DNA of 23,478 nucleotides from contig JADRCO010001021.1 in NCBI GenBank assembly GCA_021464525.1, positions 1 to 23,478 of the forward strand, written 5' to 3'. The stretch is from Rhizophagus sp. LPA8_4_AMF. Taxonomy: Eukaryota > Glomeromycota > Glomeromycetes > Glomerales > Glomeraceae. Of the stretch, positions 10,122 to 19,310 are shown one piece after another (the first letter of the stretch is position 1; the number at the start of each line of letters is the position of its first letter). A program made the position numbers and the translations under genes. The notes beneath the pieces were generated by a model. That model made no database searches, was not told where the DNA came from, and was given only the letters and a program-made list of their open reading frames with translations.

Positions 10122-11120
10122 TGTTAATATGTTTACTATAATCCTTTTGTGATAATTTAATACAGTTAGAAATAATGGTCAAATTTGTATATTTATAAGG
10201 TTAGATATCTGCTTCTTACAAATTTTATAATCATAATATATTTATCTAATAACTTTAATTTTTTGCAAATAAATATATTTCCTGCCACACTTGCCCAGAA
10301 TGATACCTTACTGCACCCACAATATTCCATGTTTCTGTTTCTTCTTTCATCAATTAACAATCTAATCTCAGGAGCACTCCACATTTTTTAAAAATTTAAT
10401 TATAATTGTATTTGTGAAGATAAATCAAAAAATTCTATGGTACTCACTAATATAAATAATCAAGTATAAATATAATAATCTTTTACTTTTCAAATTAAAA
10501 CTAGTGTTTATATATTTGTCTGTAAAGTATAAGATTTTAATAATTTATATATAGTAAAATCACATATAAAACTGTATAAATGAGAACTATATTGCTAGTA
10601 GTTTAATTGTTCACTAGCAACTACAAGTAACAGATCCAATTGGAACTTACTCACTTATTCAATAATCTGCCTTCAAAACAATTCAATGAGCCTGCCTTCT
10701 ACTATATGAACTATGGTGCAATATAATTATATGACTTGTATTCTACTTTACAAAACCTAAGTTTATATTATCAACATATCATAAGGCATTTTGGGATTTT
10801 TATTCCTTTCTTATGGGTAATTTTATTCCATTTTTCCTTATACAGTTATACTATATTCACCATTATACTTATCTAAAACTAGATTATCCCTTCTTTTAGT
10901 GCTTCTTGTGCTGTTTTTAACTATTTCTTAACTATTCTTATCTTATTTTTCCATGATTTATTTCTTGGCAGTAGTATTAAAACTTCTAATTCATTAAAAG
11001 GTTTATTTATGAAATACCCAAGTGAATATACTAGATTATTTTGTTACAATTTTCTTGTTAATAGATTATAAATTGTGTTATTTAACAAAACCAGACACTT
11101 TAATTTCAACTGGATAAAGA
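10122..11120 (-). pseudogene. Array copy 3
   Basis: Landmark A lies at 10173, B near 10560-10640, C at 10768 and D near 11065. The minus strand keeps only fragments such as GIKIPKCL near 10790, corresponding to the KPKN and LPKC pieces of other copies. Part of landmark D lies in the opposite orientation to copies 1 and 2 (see findings). The copy is heavily worn with no usable frame. The open frames on both strands at 10185-10391 overlap each other and are chance. Confidence 0.35.
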
Positions 11121-11784
11121 ACCAGCCTTGTATATATTAACTCTATTTTACAAGTCTTCTATTGTTTTCTTTTAGAAAAATAAGAACTAATTTATTTGAT
11201 AAATCAATTATATCTCTAACAACCCTTTGCTTTGAATTATAAATTACTTAAAAGTAAATGTTTCATTTTAAATATATATATTATGTCTAAAACAAATTAA
11301 TGTGCTACAATATTATTATTCATGAAGATTTGCTAATAAAAAGCTCATTTAGTACTAAAGTTTGAAACCAGAAATTAACATATAATTATATTTTACACAA
11401 TTTGCAATTCTAAAATACAAACAATAGCTTCTTCAACATGTCTTCACATTCAAATATCACTTTTGTACCAGAAGCACTTTTATTTATCTCAATAAATAGT
11501 GTTACCCATATTGTTGGTTGATAATTAAGTGGATTAAAGTTTCACTTTTTGTAGTATACTGGCCTCTTTGGATAAACCAGAGTTATATAATAAAGTAAAG
11601 TAAAAAATGTATGTTTATTTTTAATATATTAATATTTCTTTACTTTTCTTTTCTTTAAATAAACCTAAATCTAAATGTATATTACATTATAAAATTCCAA
11701 AAATTGTAAATTTGTTCCACATCATTACATAATACAAGTGCTTATATATTGAATAGCTAATTTCATATTTAAAAAGATAATTTA

Positions 11785-12340
11785 GTATTTAACATAATTA
11801 CTATCATCTATTTGTAATATTTTAATATTATTTGGAATAATTATCAAGTCCTATGCTTATAAACATTTGTTTTTTGTAAATCTTCTAATGTATTGTTAAT
11901 ATATATTTTTAATTGTTTTGCAGATAATAATCATCTAAAGTTTAAGTATTAAATAATACCTTATTAATATAGTAACAAAATATCAATATAATTATTTACT
12001 TTTGTAAGTTAAAATTATACACTTGTTAAGATATTTAAGACTTTGATACCTTACAAATATAACCAGCAGAAATGTATATACAGTAAATATTAAAATCAGC
12101 TAAATATTTTGTTAGAGTTGTAAATAGTTGAATAGTACTAATAAAAATGAAACTTATCAGCTCCAATTAGACTTTTATTTTACTTTAAAAAATTAGTCAA
12201 GTTTACCAACATATCTTAAAGCATTTTGGGAGTTATAATCTTTTTTTTTGAGTAATTTTATCCTAGTTTTTTCCTTATACTATATTTATATACTTTTTTT
12301 CTTAGTATCAGACCTTCTCTTCTTTTAATGCTTTGTATAC
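11785..12340 (-). pseudogene. Array copy 4, short
   Basis: Landmarks A (11835), B (12060, CTTACAAATATAACCAGCAG) and C (12205) are recognisable and keep their order and orientation. The minus strand near 12200-12330 reads KKYINIV and LPKCFK pieces matching KEYMNIY and KPKN of copy 1. The unit seems to stop soon after C; landmark D is missing. It is decayed beyond any function. Confidence 0.35.
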
Positions 12341-12639
12341 TAATTCCTAAGCTTTTTAGATAAACTATAAGTAATGTAAAAAGGAATATTTCTTTTTCTT
12401 TTTTTTTTATAATATGTAAACAAACCCATACTTGAGTATATATTATAATAAAATGATTAAATTTTTATCTTTATTTATTTTATATGAAAATTAAGTAAAA
12501 ATTTTAATATTACTGAAAACTATTGTTAAGTGCACCATATTTATATTATATTTGTCTTACTAATAAATTTTTTGCTTGTTCAAATATTAATTTGATTATT
12601 AGTAATATATTATCAATCACCTTGCAGATAACAAATATT

Positions 12640-13150
12640 ATCTTCATACACTAAGCATCTGATGGTTACATATCATGAATAATCATCTGAGTAAAGAATA
12701 TGCCAGAAGTTTCATTTTAGTTCTATTACTTCTTTAGAATAATGTTGGAAAGTAAGAATAATCCATTTTTTTAATGGAATTCATCATACTTTCCATTTTA
12801 ATAAAAGCACCTTGCATATAGTTTCCTTCATGTGTGATATTTCCCAACAAATTTCACCACTAACATAATAATCCGGATAACCAACTGAGCCAAATATATA
12901 GCTATACTGGCACTTATTGATGCTCCAGGGAGACTATAGAGAATGCTGACCTGTTCCATTCATTTTGACAACTTGCTTTGTAAATCTACACCTCTCAAAT
13001 AAACAAATCAGTTCATTCACTAAATGCTTCAAATTATAAATTCATTGAAGTCTATCTAACATTGTAGGGTATCTCTTTAAGTTAAAAGTGATCATATAAT
13101 GAGTTAAAATTGCTAAAAATAGGAGGGTAAATTTTGGTTGTGTAGAATTC
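12640..13150. other. Less AT-rich patch inside the array, origin unknown
   Basis: This patch has more G and C than its neighbours and fits no landmark of the array. On the minus strand near 12830-12920 it reads SVGYPDYYVSGEICWEISHM, protein-like but unrecognised. It may be a foreign insertion between copies 4 and 5 or a part of the unit lost from the other copies. A partly similar GGATAAACCAGAG patch lies near 11571. Confidence 0.25.
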
Positions 13151-13240
13151 ATATCCCTAGCCTTACTACATTAATATTTTATATTAATTTATCTAAATGA
13201 ATTAACTTTCACATAATTTTTTTATTAAAGTAAATAATTA

Positions 13241-13620
13241 ATTTTAAGATATTATTGCCATCTTCTGTGATATTTTGACACAATTGGTAATAATGGTCAA
13301 TTACAGATATCTATTTTGTAAATAATTTAATATATTAGGTATTATTATTTTCTTTAAAAAAAAACAATTATTTTGTAAATAATTGCCTAAAGTTATAAAA
13401 ATAGATATTTTTTTGTAAACTTTTCTAAGTCATAACTAGAATATTTATGTGGGTAAAATGATATAAAGGCTTGTATTATATAGTGATATAATATAGTTAA
13501 TATATTATAAAATATGCCTAATAGTATAAAAATAAAGCTAAATAGTTCCAATTGGCAACTTACTAATTGTATTCATTTGCATAATTATATACTAAGTTTA
13601 TTATATCACTTATTTTTTCT
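13241..13620 (-). pseudogene. Array copy 5, most decayed
   Basis: The leader (ATCTTCTGTGATATTTTGACACAATTGG) and landmark A (GTAATAATGGTCAA, about 13285) match copy 3 (TTTGTGATAATTTAATACAG then AATAATGGTCAA) quite well. Landmark B survives as GCTAAATAGTTCCAATTGG near 13540. Landmarks C and D are not recognisable. No protein trace remains. Confidence 0.3.
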
Positions 13621-14600
13621 TATAATTTTTTTTATCCTAAAAACATTATATTAACACATTCTTTTATATTATCTCTTTTTTATATTACTTCTTGTATTAT
13701 TATTTTTATTATCTTCTGCACTATTTGTTTCTTATTTATTACATTTAATGAAGCAAGGCTACATAATTTGTCTGATCTTGCATTTTAATTGAATTTACAG
13801 AACTAACAAATATATCCAATTAATGAAGTATGAAAATAAATTTCTCTTCAAATATTATTTTAATATATCCTTACTAGCTGCTATTTAAATTAGCATTTTA
13901 TTTTTTTTAAAAATAGATAATTTGTCCTCAACATATCTTTCTGACTTGACTAATGTTGCTTGTCAAAACTAATATTTCAAAATTTAAGTTTTGGTAAAAT
14001 TAAATCCTAAATTATTTCCTATAATAAAGTAATTGATAAAACTATTTTCAAGTTTCCTAAACTCATATAAGTTTAGAAAAGTTTTTGATTAAACAGTTTT
14101 TTCATTAAAAATAGAGAAATAAATTTCAGATTTTGACAAAACTTCATTAAATGAGTTTTGGCAAGCAACAGTAACTGACTTCAAATATTAATTTTGTAAT
14201 AACAAATTTTTAAATTAAACATCATGTTTATTGATCCATTTTTTGATCCACATTTTATTCACAATTTATTATCAGAATTATTATTATCAAAATACAGTAA
14301 AATTAATTTTATTTATATTCATTTATGGATTTTAATTTCTGTGATTTTTTAAATAACAATAAATTGTTAACTTTGATTTATAATTAACTAGTTTATAAAT
14401 AATAATATTTATAAACAAAATCTTATAAAAGCTAAAAGTGTAAGATTATTATTAGCAAATTATATAAAACTAATAAATAATAAAGAGAATAGGAATAAAA
14501 AAAATTATTATAACTTAGTTAACCAATTATAATTTAAGAAATTTACCACTTTTAAAAATATTATTTTTTCTTTATCACCTAAATCCAACTATAGTAGTCT

Positions 14601-15797
14601 ATTAATAGAAATGAATTGAGAATTCACTGATTGAATTATATTTCTTATATTTTTTTCCAATTCTATACAACTATAAATTTAGACTATACACCAGTAATAT
14701 TTACTGAAAATTTGAAAGCTACTATTAGAAACTTCTAAATCTATTAATTTCAATTATATATGTATAATATTTGTGGAATAATATGGATGAAAAAAAATTA
14801 TTGAAATTTTGGGAAGAATTCAATTTGAATTAAAGGGATTGGAAGATTCAATTCCAAACATAAAAGGTTATTGGAAGCTTTTATTGCATACTATTGACAT
14901 TAATAAAATATAAATGGAAATACCAATTGATGAAAGATTCTATTAAAGATTGGAATTCATATAAATTTAACCAGATAAATATGAATTAAATGAGTTAACC
15001 AGTTCAAAAATCAAGTTCAGTTAATTGAACAATTTCAATTAAAAAATAATAATTAATTGGTAGTCAAATATAAAGTTCATCTAATTTTCTTTCCATATTT
15101 CTATATTAGTATTGAGCAAATGACTTGAAATTGATAAATTATTCAAATTATAAAAAGTCAATTTCATCATTTAAAACCAAATGACTAATCAGTAATCACT
15201 TCAGTCATTAACCAATTTTAAAAATCTTAAAAATGTTTATCAATCATTTTATTTAAACTAATAAAGAAACTTAAATAAATAAAAATATTGTAATGTGAAT
15301 CATAAAATTATAATTTATTGTGCTATTAAAATTTTTCATTTACATAAATAAGCTTATGTAATTTGATATTTTAAGATGCAAAATAATAATTACAAATGAT
15401 TACATCACTAAATTATCAGGCAGTCCAGTGACATCCCTGATCAAAATTGTATATTTTACGTTAGGATTATGTCCAATATGTCCAATAACTATGCTGTTAA
15501 TTGACTATTAAGTAATTAATCATTATTTAAAGGACTGTCCAATAACTGTATAGTCGTTCATAATAAATTATGGCTTATATATTTTTTATTAATATTAACT
15601 TACATAATTTCTAACTTAAATAAATCAAAAACATACATATTTAACTATTCTATTATATTCGTTTTCATTCATTAGTTAATTCAATTATTGCTTGATATAC
15701 TTTTTCCCAGTCAGTATTATTATTTGCTATTTTAATTTGTCTATATTTCGGTCCTTAAAATAATCTTTGATGATTTTTAAATGATTATAAATTAAAA
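14601..15797. other. AT-rich stretch with short inverted repeats, no gene seen
   Basis: No frame is credible. AATTCAATTTGAATT near 14818 is a short palindrome. The patch at 15118-15215 is rich in TGACT and AGTCA motifs in both directions, like 1783-1807. GTCCAATA recurs near 15471, 15480, 15538 and 16375, and GGCAGTCC near 15420 faces GGACTGTCC near 15532. These hint at eroded small elements, but no boundaries can be drawn. Confidence 0.35.
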
Positions 15798-16146
15798 AAG
15801 TGTTTCCACCTATTATCCGTTTATCCGGATAATTAGCGGATATCCGTTATCTGGCGGATATCCGGATAAATTTTCTTAAACGGATCGGATAAACAGATAA
15901 ACGGATAATTTAACGGATTATCCGGATTTATCCGTTTAGTTTGGTAATTTGGGAAACGTAATTAAAAGTTTTTTAATTCTGGGTAAAATTAATTTCGGCT
16001 GGAGTTAAGTATATTAACTCTGGCCAAATTATGACGGATATCCGCGGATATCCGGATAATCCGACTATCTGTTTGGTTTATCCGGATAAAATAAACGGAT
16101 TCGGATACGGATAACGGATAACGGATATTATCCGGGTCTAAACACT
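15798..16146. mobile_element. Non-autonomous hAT-like element (MITE) with CGGATA-rich ends
   Basis: The left end reads AAGTGTTTCCACC and the right end GGGTCTAAACACT, so both ends begin AGTGTTT when read inward. AAATTAAAA stands immediately outside both ends (15789-15797 and 16147-16155), a 9-bp direct repeat close to the 8-bp target duplication of hAT transposons. The 150 or so bases inside each end are packed with TATCCGGATA, CGGATAT and AACGGATAA in both orientations, typical of hAT subterminal binding sites. At 349 bp it has no room for a transposase and must have been moved in trans. The readable TSD suggests a fairly recent insertion. Confidence 0.7.
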
Positions 16147-16741
16147 AAATTAAAAGCTGAAATAGCCTAGGTGATTAGATCACGAAAAATGAGTACTTAG
16201 GGACTTAGGTACAATTCTTAGGCAAATAATATTAAAAAATTAAATTTCAAACATATTTCAACGAATGCACAGTATTTATCATGTGACTTATCAGTCAAGT
16301 AGACGTCCATATTACCTGAAACTGACGGTTTATGAACGTACATGATGTAACGTCCGACTTGTGGACCATATGTCCAATAATGGTTTCCGGTCTGCCTGGA
16401 AATTTAGTGCTATGAGAAAAAAATCATTCACTGAAAAGAAACGTTAATTCTAAACCACCGTAATGGTCTTTCTACGTGTTAATACTGTCAGGCGACAATT
16501 ATGTAACGCAATAGGCGCAGCGTACATCAATTTTAAATTTCCGCTCATATTATTGAAAGATAGTTAGATGTTAGCGCTGTACGTGCGTCGTGCACCCATG
16601 TATCATACAAAATTTGCTAAGATCTTTGATAATCTAGTAAATAATTTTTATTTCGTGTAATTGATAATCTCGTTAATTCGTTCTTTGTTCAGTTTTTTTT
16701 TTATTTCTTTGTTTATACCTTAAATGTTCTATTAATCAACA
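16147..16741. other. Intergenic DNA, less AT-rich, no gene seen
   Basis: Between about 16300 and 16620 the composition is closer to coding or promoter DNA (for example CGTACGTGCGTCGTGCACCC near 16580), but every frame is short. It may be the promoter of the worn coding trace that starts at 16742. No TATA box or repeat is evident. Confidence 0.3.
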
Positions 16742-16900
16742 ATGAGTAGTTCTAAAAATAGCTATAATAGTCTAACGATTTTTTCCTTCTGCTGAACCAA
16801 CAAATAAAAAGAGGATACCTAAGTTTATCACGTAAGAACAACAAGGAGAAATTTTCTTAATAGTATTTGCAAAGAAAGCTTATTTGAAGAGATAAATATT
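16742..16900 (+). pseudogene. Worn coding trace of unknown family
   Basis: An ATG at 16742 opens MSSSKNSYNSLTI. The reading continues in an adjacent frame as FPSAEPTNKKRIPKF, then EQQGEIFLIVFAKKAYL. A Ser/Asn/Pro-rich leader followed by a basic patch and an amphipathic helix is a pattern seen at the start of DNA-binding proteins, including some transposases, but no family is recognised. The frame changes at least once and stops follow, so this is probably a dead first exon. Chance remains possible. Confidence 0.3.
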
Positions 16901-17880
16901 TCAATTCGCTAATTCACAATGGTTCGGATAGTGCACCTAATATGATAAGTAATTTATATATTCTTTAAAAATAATTTATTAAATTTAATTAATTGTTTAT
17001 TTATTTTCATAGAGCATCGAAGTGGTGTATATAACCAAACCTAATAATAATAATAATAATGTAGGTTCATAATCTGCATTCTGATAAAAATGAAACTGAC
17101 ATTTTACCTAGTTAGTAAAGTTATTTAAATTTATAGAGTATGAAAAAATAACATATCAATATGATAATGTCATATAGATGATCAAAGTTATTGTTAACTA
17201 TTCTCTTTATCAGTTTTCAGTTTAATCAGTTAAGTAATATACTAGCATTTTCTTTTCCCTATTTGACGTGTAACTTTCAAACTTTAATAATAGCGTAAAA
17301 AATAAATGAATAAATGATGCGAGGCTTCATATGGTTAGAATATTTTTGTCAACTTGAATGAACAGTTGCATTATATTACCTAGATCTTTCCAATTTTAGA
17401 TTAATATAAATTGACGTTTTTGTTTACGGAAAAATGATTTTAACGAAGAATGTTGCGTAATACAAATATTTTCCTAAAATTAGAAACGGTCTTATCTTTT
17501 ATGTGCATGAAAAAAAATTCTATTTCTATTTGAATTTTTTATGTTCTAAAAACGATCTAATCAAATTTAGTAACAATTGTGGTAGGTGTAGTAAATCACT
17601 ATCTGTATATTACAGTAAACTTTTGTTATACTTTTATCAAGAGCCGGAGAACTCATGCGACATAAATAAAACAAAACAAAGAATTGTTGAACATTTTTTA
17701 CATGTCTTTTTTTGCGCAGGATACTATTACATGAATAAATAAAAAAATAACCGTTAAATAAACTTTTATAGTAAATTTATCAGTAAAGTAATACTGAAAC
17801 TAGTAAATGTAGTAATTATTTTATTTTAGTTTTACTAATTTATTATTAATCATTATTAGCAATAAATAAATTAAAAAAAA
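16901..17880. other. AT-rich intergenic DNA with an ATA/AAT microsatellite
   Basis: A run of AAT units occurs at about 17042-17060. A 79-codon plus-strand frame at 17503-17742 contains four Cys but has no recognisable domain, signal peptide or homologue in the window, so it is not called a gene. Confidence 0.35.
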
Positions 17881-18070
17881 AAAGATGTTATTATTTTTAT
17901 TTTTCTTTTTTTATTTATTTTTTTTTTTTGAATAAATTTTTTTTAATAAGAAATTTAGTTTTTTCTTGGGATTGTTTTATTTTAAAAAAAAAAAAAGTTA
18001 AAAAGGAAAATAAAAGTAGATTTTTTTGAGAAAGAAGGCTTTTTAAAAGAAGAAAAAAAGGAAAAGAAAA
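17881..18070. repeat. Low-complexity homopolymer tract
   Basis: Alternating long A and T runs turn into a purine-only-looking stretch (AAAAGGAAAATAAAAGTAG and later AAGAAGAAAAAAAGG). The minus-strand open frame at 17982-18203 is Phe/Lys/Leu noise made by these runs. Such tracts tend to exclude nucleosomes, but no function is shown here. Confidence 0.6.
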
Positions 18071-18433
18071 AAATATTTTTTAGTAGAAATAGAAATTTCA
18101 TTAAATTAAAGTTATTATTATAAATCGTAATTATTATTATTAAAAAATTGAATAAACATAAAATAAATTTATATGATTTAACCTTATCAAACTTTTTATT
18201 CAAACTATTTAAAATTTTTATTAATTACAATAAAGATTTTTTCGATTAATTTATTAATTTTTATTTTAAATATTACTTTCATTTATTAAATTTAAATACA
18301 CTTAAAAAACGCTATTTAATAAAAATTTTGATCTTTTCATTATAAAAGTATTAAAAAAAATTGATTTTTTATATCATCATTAAAAGTATTGAAATATTTT
18401 AATTTCATCCAATAAACAAATCGTACGTAGAGG
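18071..18433. other. AT-rich spacer, nothing identified
   Basis: Very high AT content with stops in all frames. No repeat or motif stands out. Confidence 0.5.
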
Positions 18434-18594
18434 AATACCGTATACGGTATACCACCGCTTATAGTATTTCCTTAAATTAGGACTCTCGCATCATAAGATC
18501 ATGATATGATACTTGCCCATTTGTCACAACGAGTATTATTCAATTAGGTTTCTTGTAAATCACACAAGCACTATAGGCAGTGCTATACGGTATT
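18434..18594. mobile_element. Small inverted-repeat element (MITE candidate, 161 bp)
   Basis: The left end AATACCGTATA (18434-18444) is a perfect inverted copy of TATACGGTATT (18584-18594). After 7 extra bases on the left, the match continues inward: CCACCGCTTATAGT (18452-18465) against the complement of ACTATAGGCAGTGC (18570-18583), 11 of 14 identical. The 7 extra bases make the left end itself a 16-bp palindrome, ATACCGTATACGGTAT. No clear target duplication is seen and superfamily is unknown. It lies about 0.7 kb upstream of the lectin gene. Confidence 0.45.
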
Positions 18595-19100
18595 AAGTAA
18601 ATTAGAAGAAATATAACCAATACGATCACTATCTGGAAAAATCTGGTTCGGATATTAATCTACAATCCGTGATCACGGTTAGATCTTAAATTATGTGTAA
18701 CATTGGATGTACGAATGTAAAATTCAAAAAACAAATGTTTCTAATAAAATCGTGGCTTTGTGCTAATCATTAACCTTTTTTTATATTATTTTTCGTCGCG
18801 CCACATTCCTGATTGCTCTAATCTTCCACGGGTCCAGATGATCGACAAATCTGGAACGCTAACTCTACGTTTACAATTATGAAATTATGTAAAATTATTG
18901 TGCATAAATATACCAATAATCCTAGTAGTTAATAATTATACCGGATTATGTGTGGAATAAACAGATATTTCATAATAATCGAACAAAAAAAATAAAAAAA
19001 AAATTGAAAAAAAATAAAATATGTTCATCCTGATATATCCGGTTGTGAGATTTAGATCGAAGAACTTAGATAAACGGATAACTAAGCCCAACCTTGTACT
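18595..19100. other. Distal upstream region of the lectin gene
   Basis: No gene is visible. A perfect 12-bp palindrome CCGTGATCACGG lies at 18667-18678. A less AT-rich patch follows at about 18790-18870. Either could hold regulatory sites for the gene at 19311, but nothing in the sequence proves it. Confidence 0.3.
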
Positions 19101-19310
19101 TCCAAAAAAATATATTGTTTTGAAACGGTTAAATAACTTTAATAAAAAACATGATTTTTGACATATTAAATCATAAAATTTTCGTTATGGTATGTTAGCT
19201 TACTTTATGAAATTTTTTTTTCTGTGGTGTAACTTTACGTCAATAAATACAGAATGAACATGCATGTACATTTGTTATTTTCTCCATTAATTCCCTTTCT
19301 AATTTAAATC
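19101..19310 (+). promoter_or_regulatory. Promoter region of the lectin gene, shared with its downstream relative
   Basis: This 210-bp stretch aligns with the DNA just before 22946. Shared landmarks in order are TTCCAAAAAAA, TTGTTTTGAAACG(G)TTAAATAA (TGAAACG at 19121-19127), a TTAAATCAT-like piece, TTTTCGTTA then TTATGG, and (C/T)GTGG(T/C)G(T/C)AA(C/T)TTTA before AATAAATA near 19243. TGAAACG is 190 bp before the ATG here and 182 bp in the other copy. Conservation in otherwise fast-drifting DNA marks it as a likely core promoter or as simple shared descent. No classical TATA box was identified. Confidence 0.55.

Larger units (their letters stand above)
7013..14600 (-). repeat. Decayed tandem array of about five copies of one unit, coding traces on the minus strand
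   Basis: Ordered landmarks recur along 7.5 kb. Landmark A (GGAAATAATGATCAA then CTGCTTCTTATAAATT) appears near 7053, 10173, 11835 and 13282. Landmark B (ATATAACCAGCAGAAAT then GCTCCAATT) appears near 7330, 8230, 10560, 12060 and 13530. Landmark C (CCAACAT-TCTT-AGCATTTTTGGG) appears near 7645, 8403, 10768 and 12205. Landmark D (ATAAATTATGGATTGTATTTTAA then CCAGTTGAAATTAAA) appears near 7888, 8680 and, altered, 11065. A downstream block at about 9200-9850 resembles 14300-14580. Spacing between copies is about 0.9-2.3 kb. The copies are very diverged, so the duplications are ancient. I do not recognise the protein. Confidence 0.5.

Noticed and set aside
10185-10391. Overlapping frames on both strands
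   Set aside because: Neither is conserved in the other array copies; chance in AT-rich DNA.
11555-12925. Possible pair of pogo-like ends (GGATAAACCAGAG and GGATAACCAACTGAG)
   Set aside because: They are in the same orientation with weak similarity, and no element body or target duplication links them.
15420-15545. Possible mariner-like element between GGCAGTCC and GGACTGTCC
   Set aside because: The arms are short and imperfect, no TA duplication is evident, and the repeated GTCCAATA motif also occurs outside.
17503-17742. 79-codon plus-strand frame with four Cys
   Set aside because: It has no signal peptide or known Cys pattern, no related copy in the window, and a length compatible with chance.
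17982-18203. Minus-strand frame rich in Phe, Lys and Leu
   Set aside because: It is made entirely by A/T homopolymer runs.
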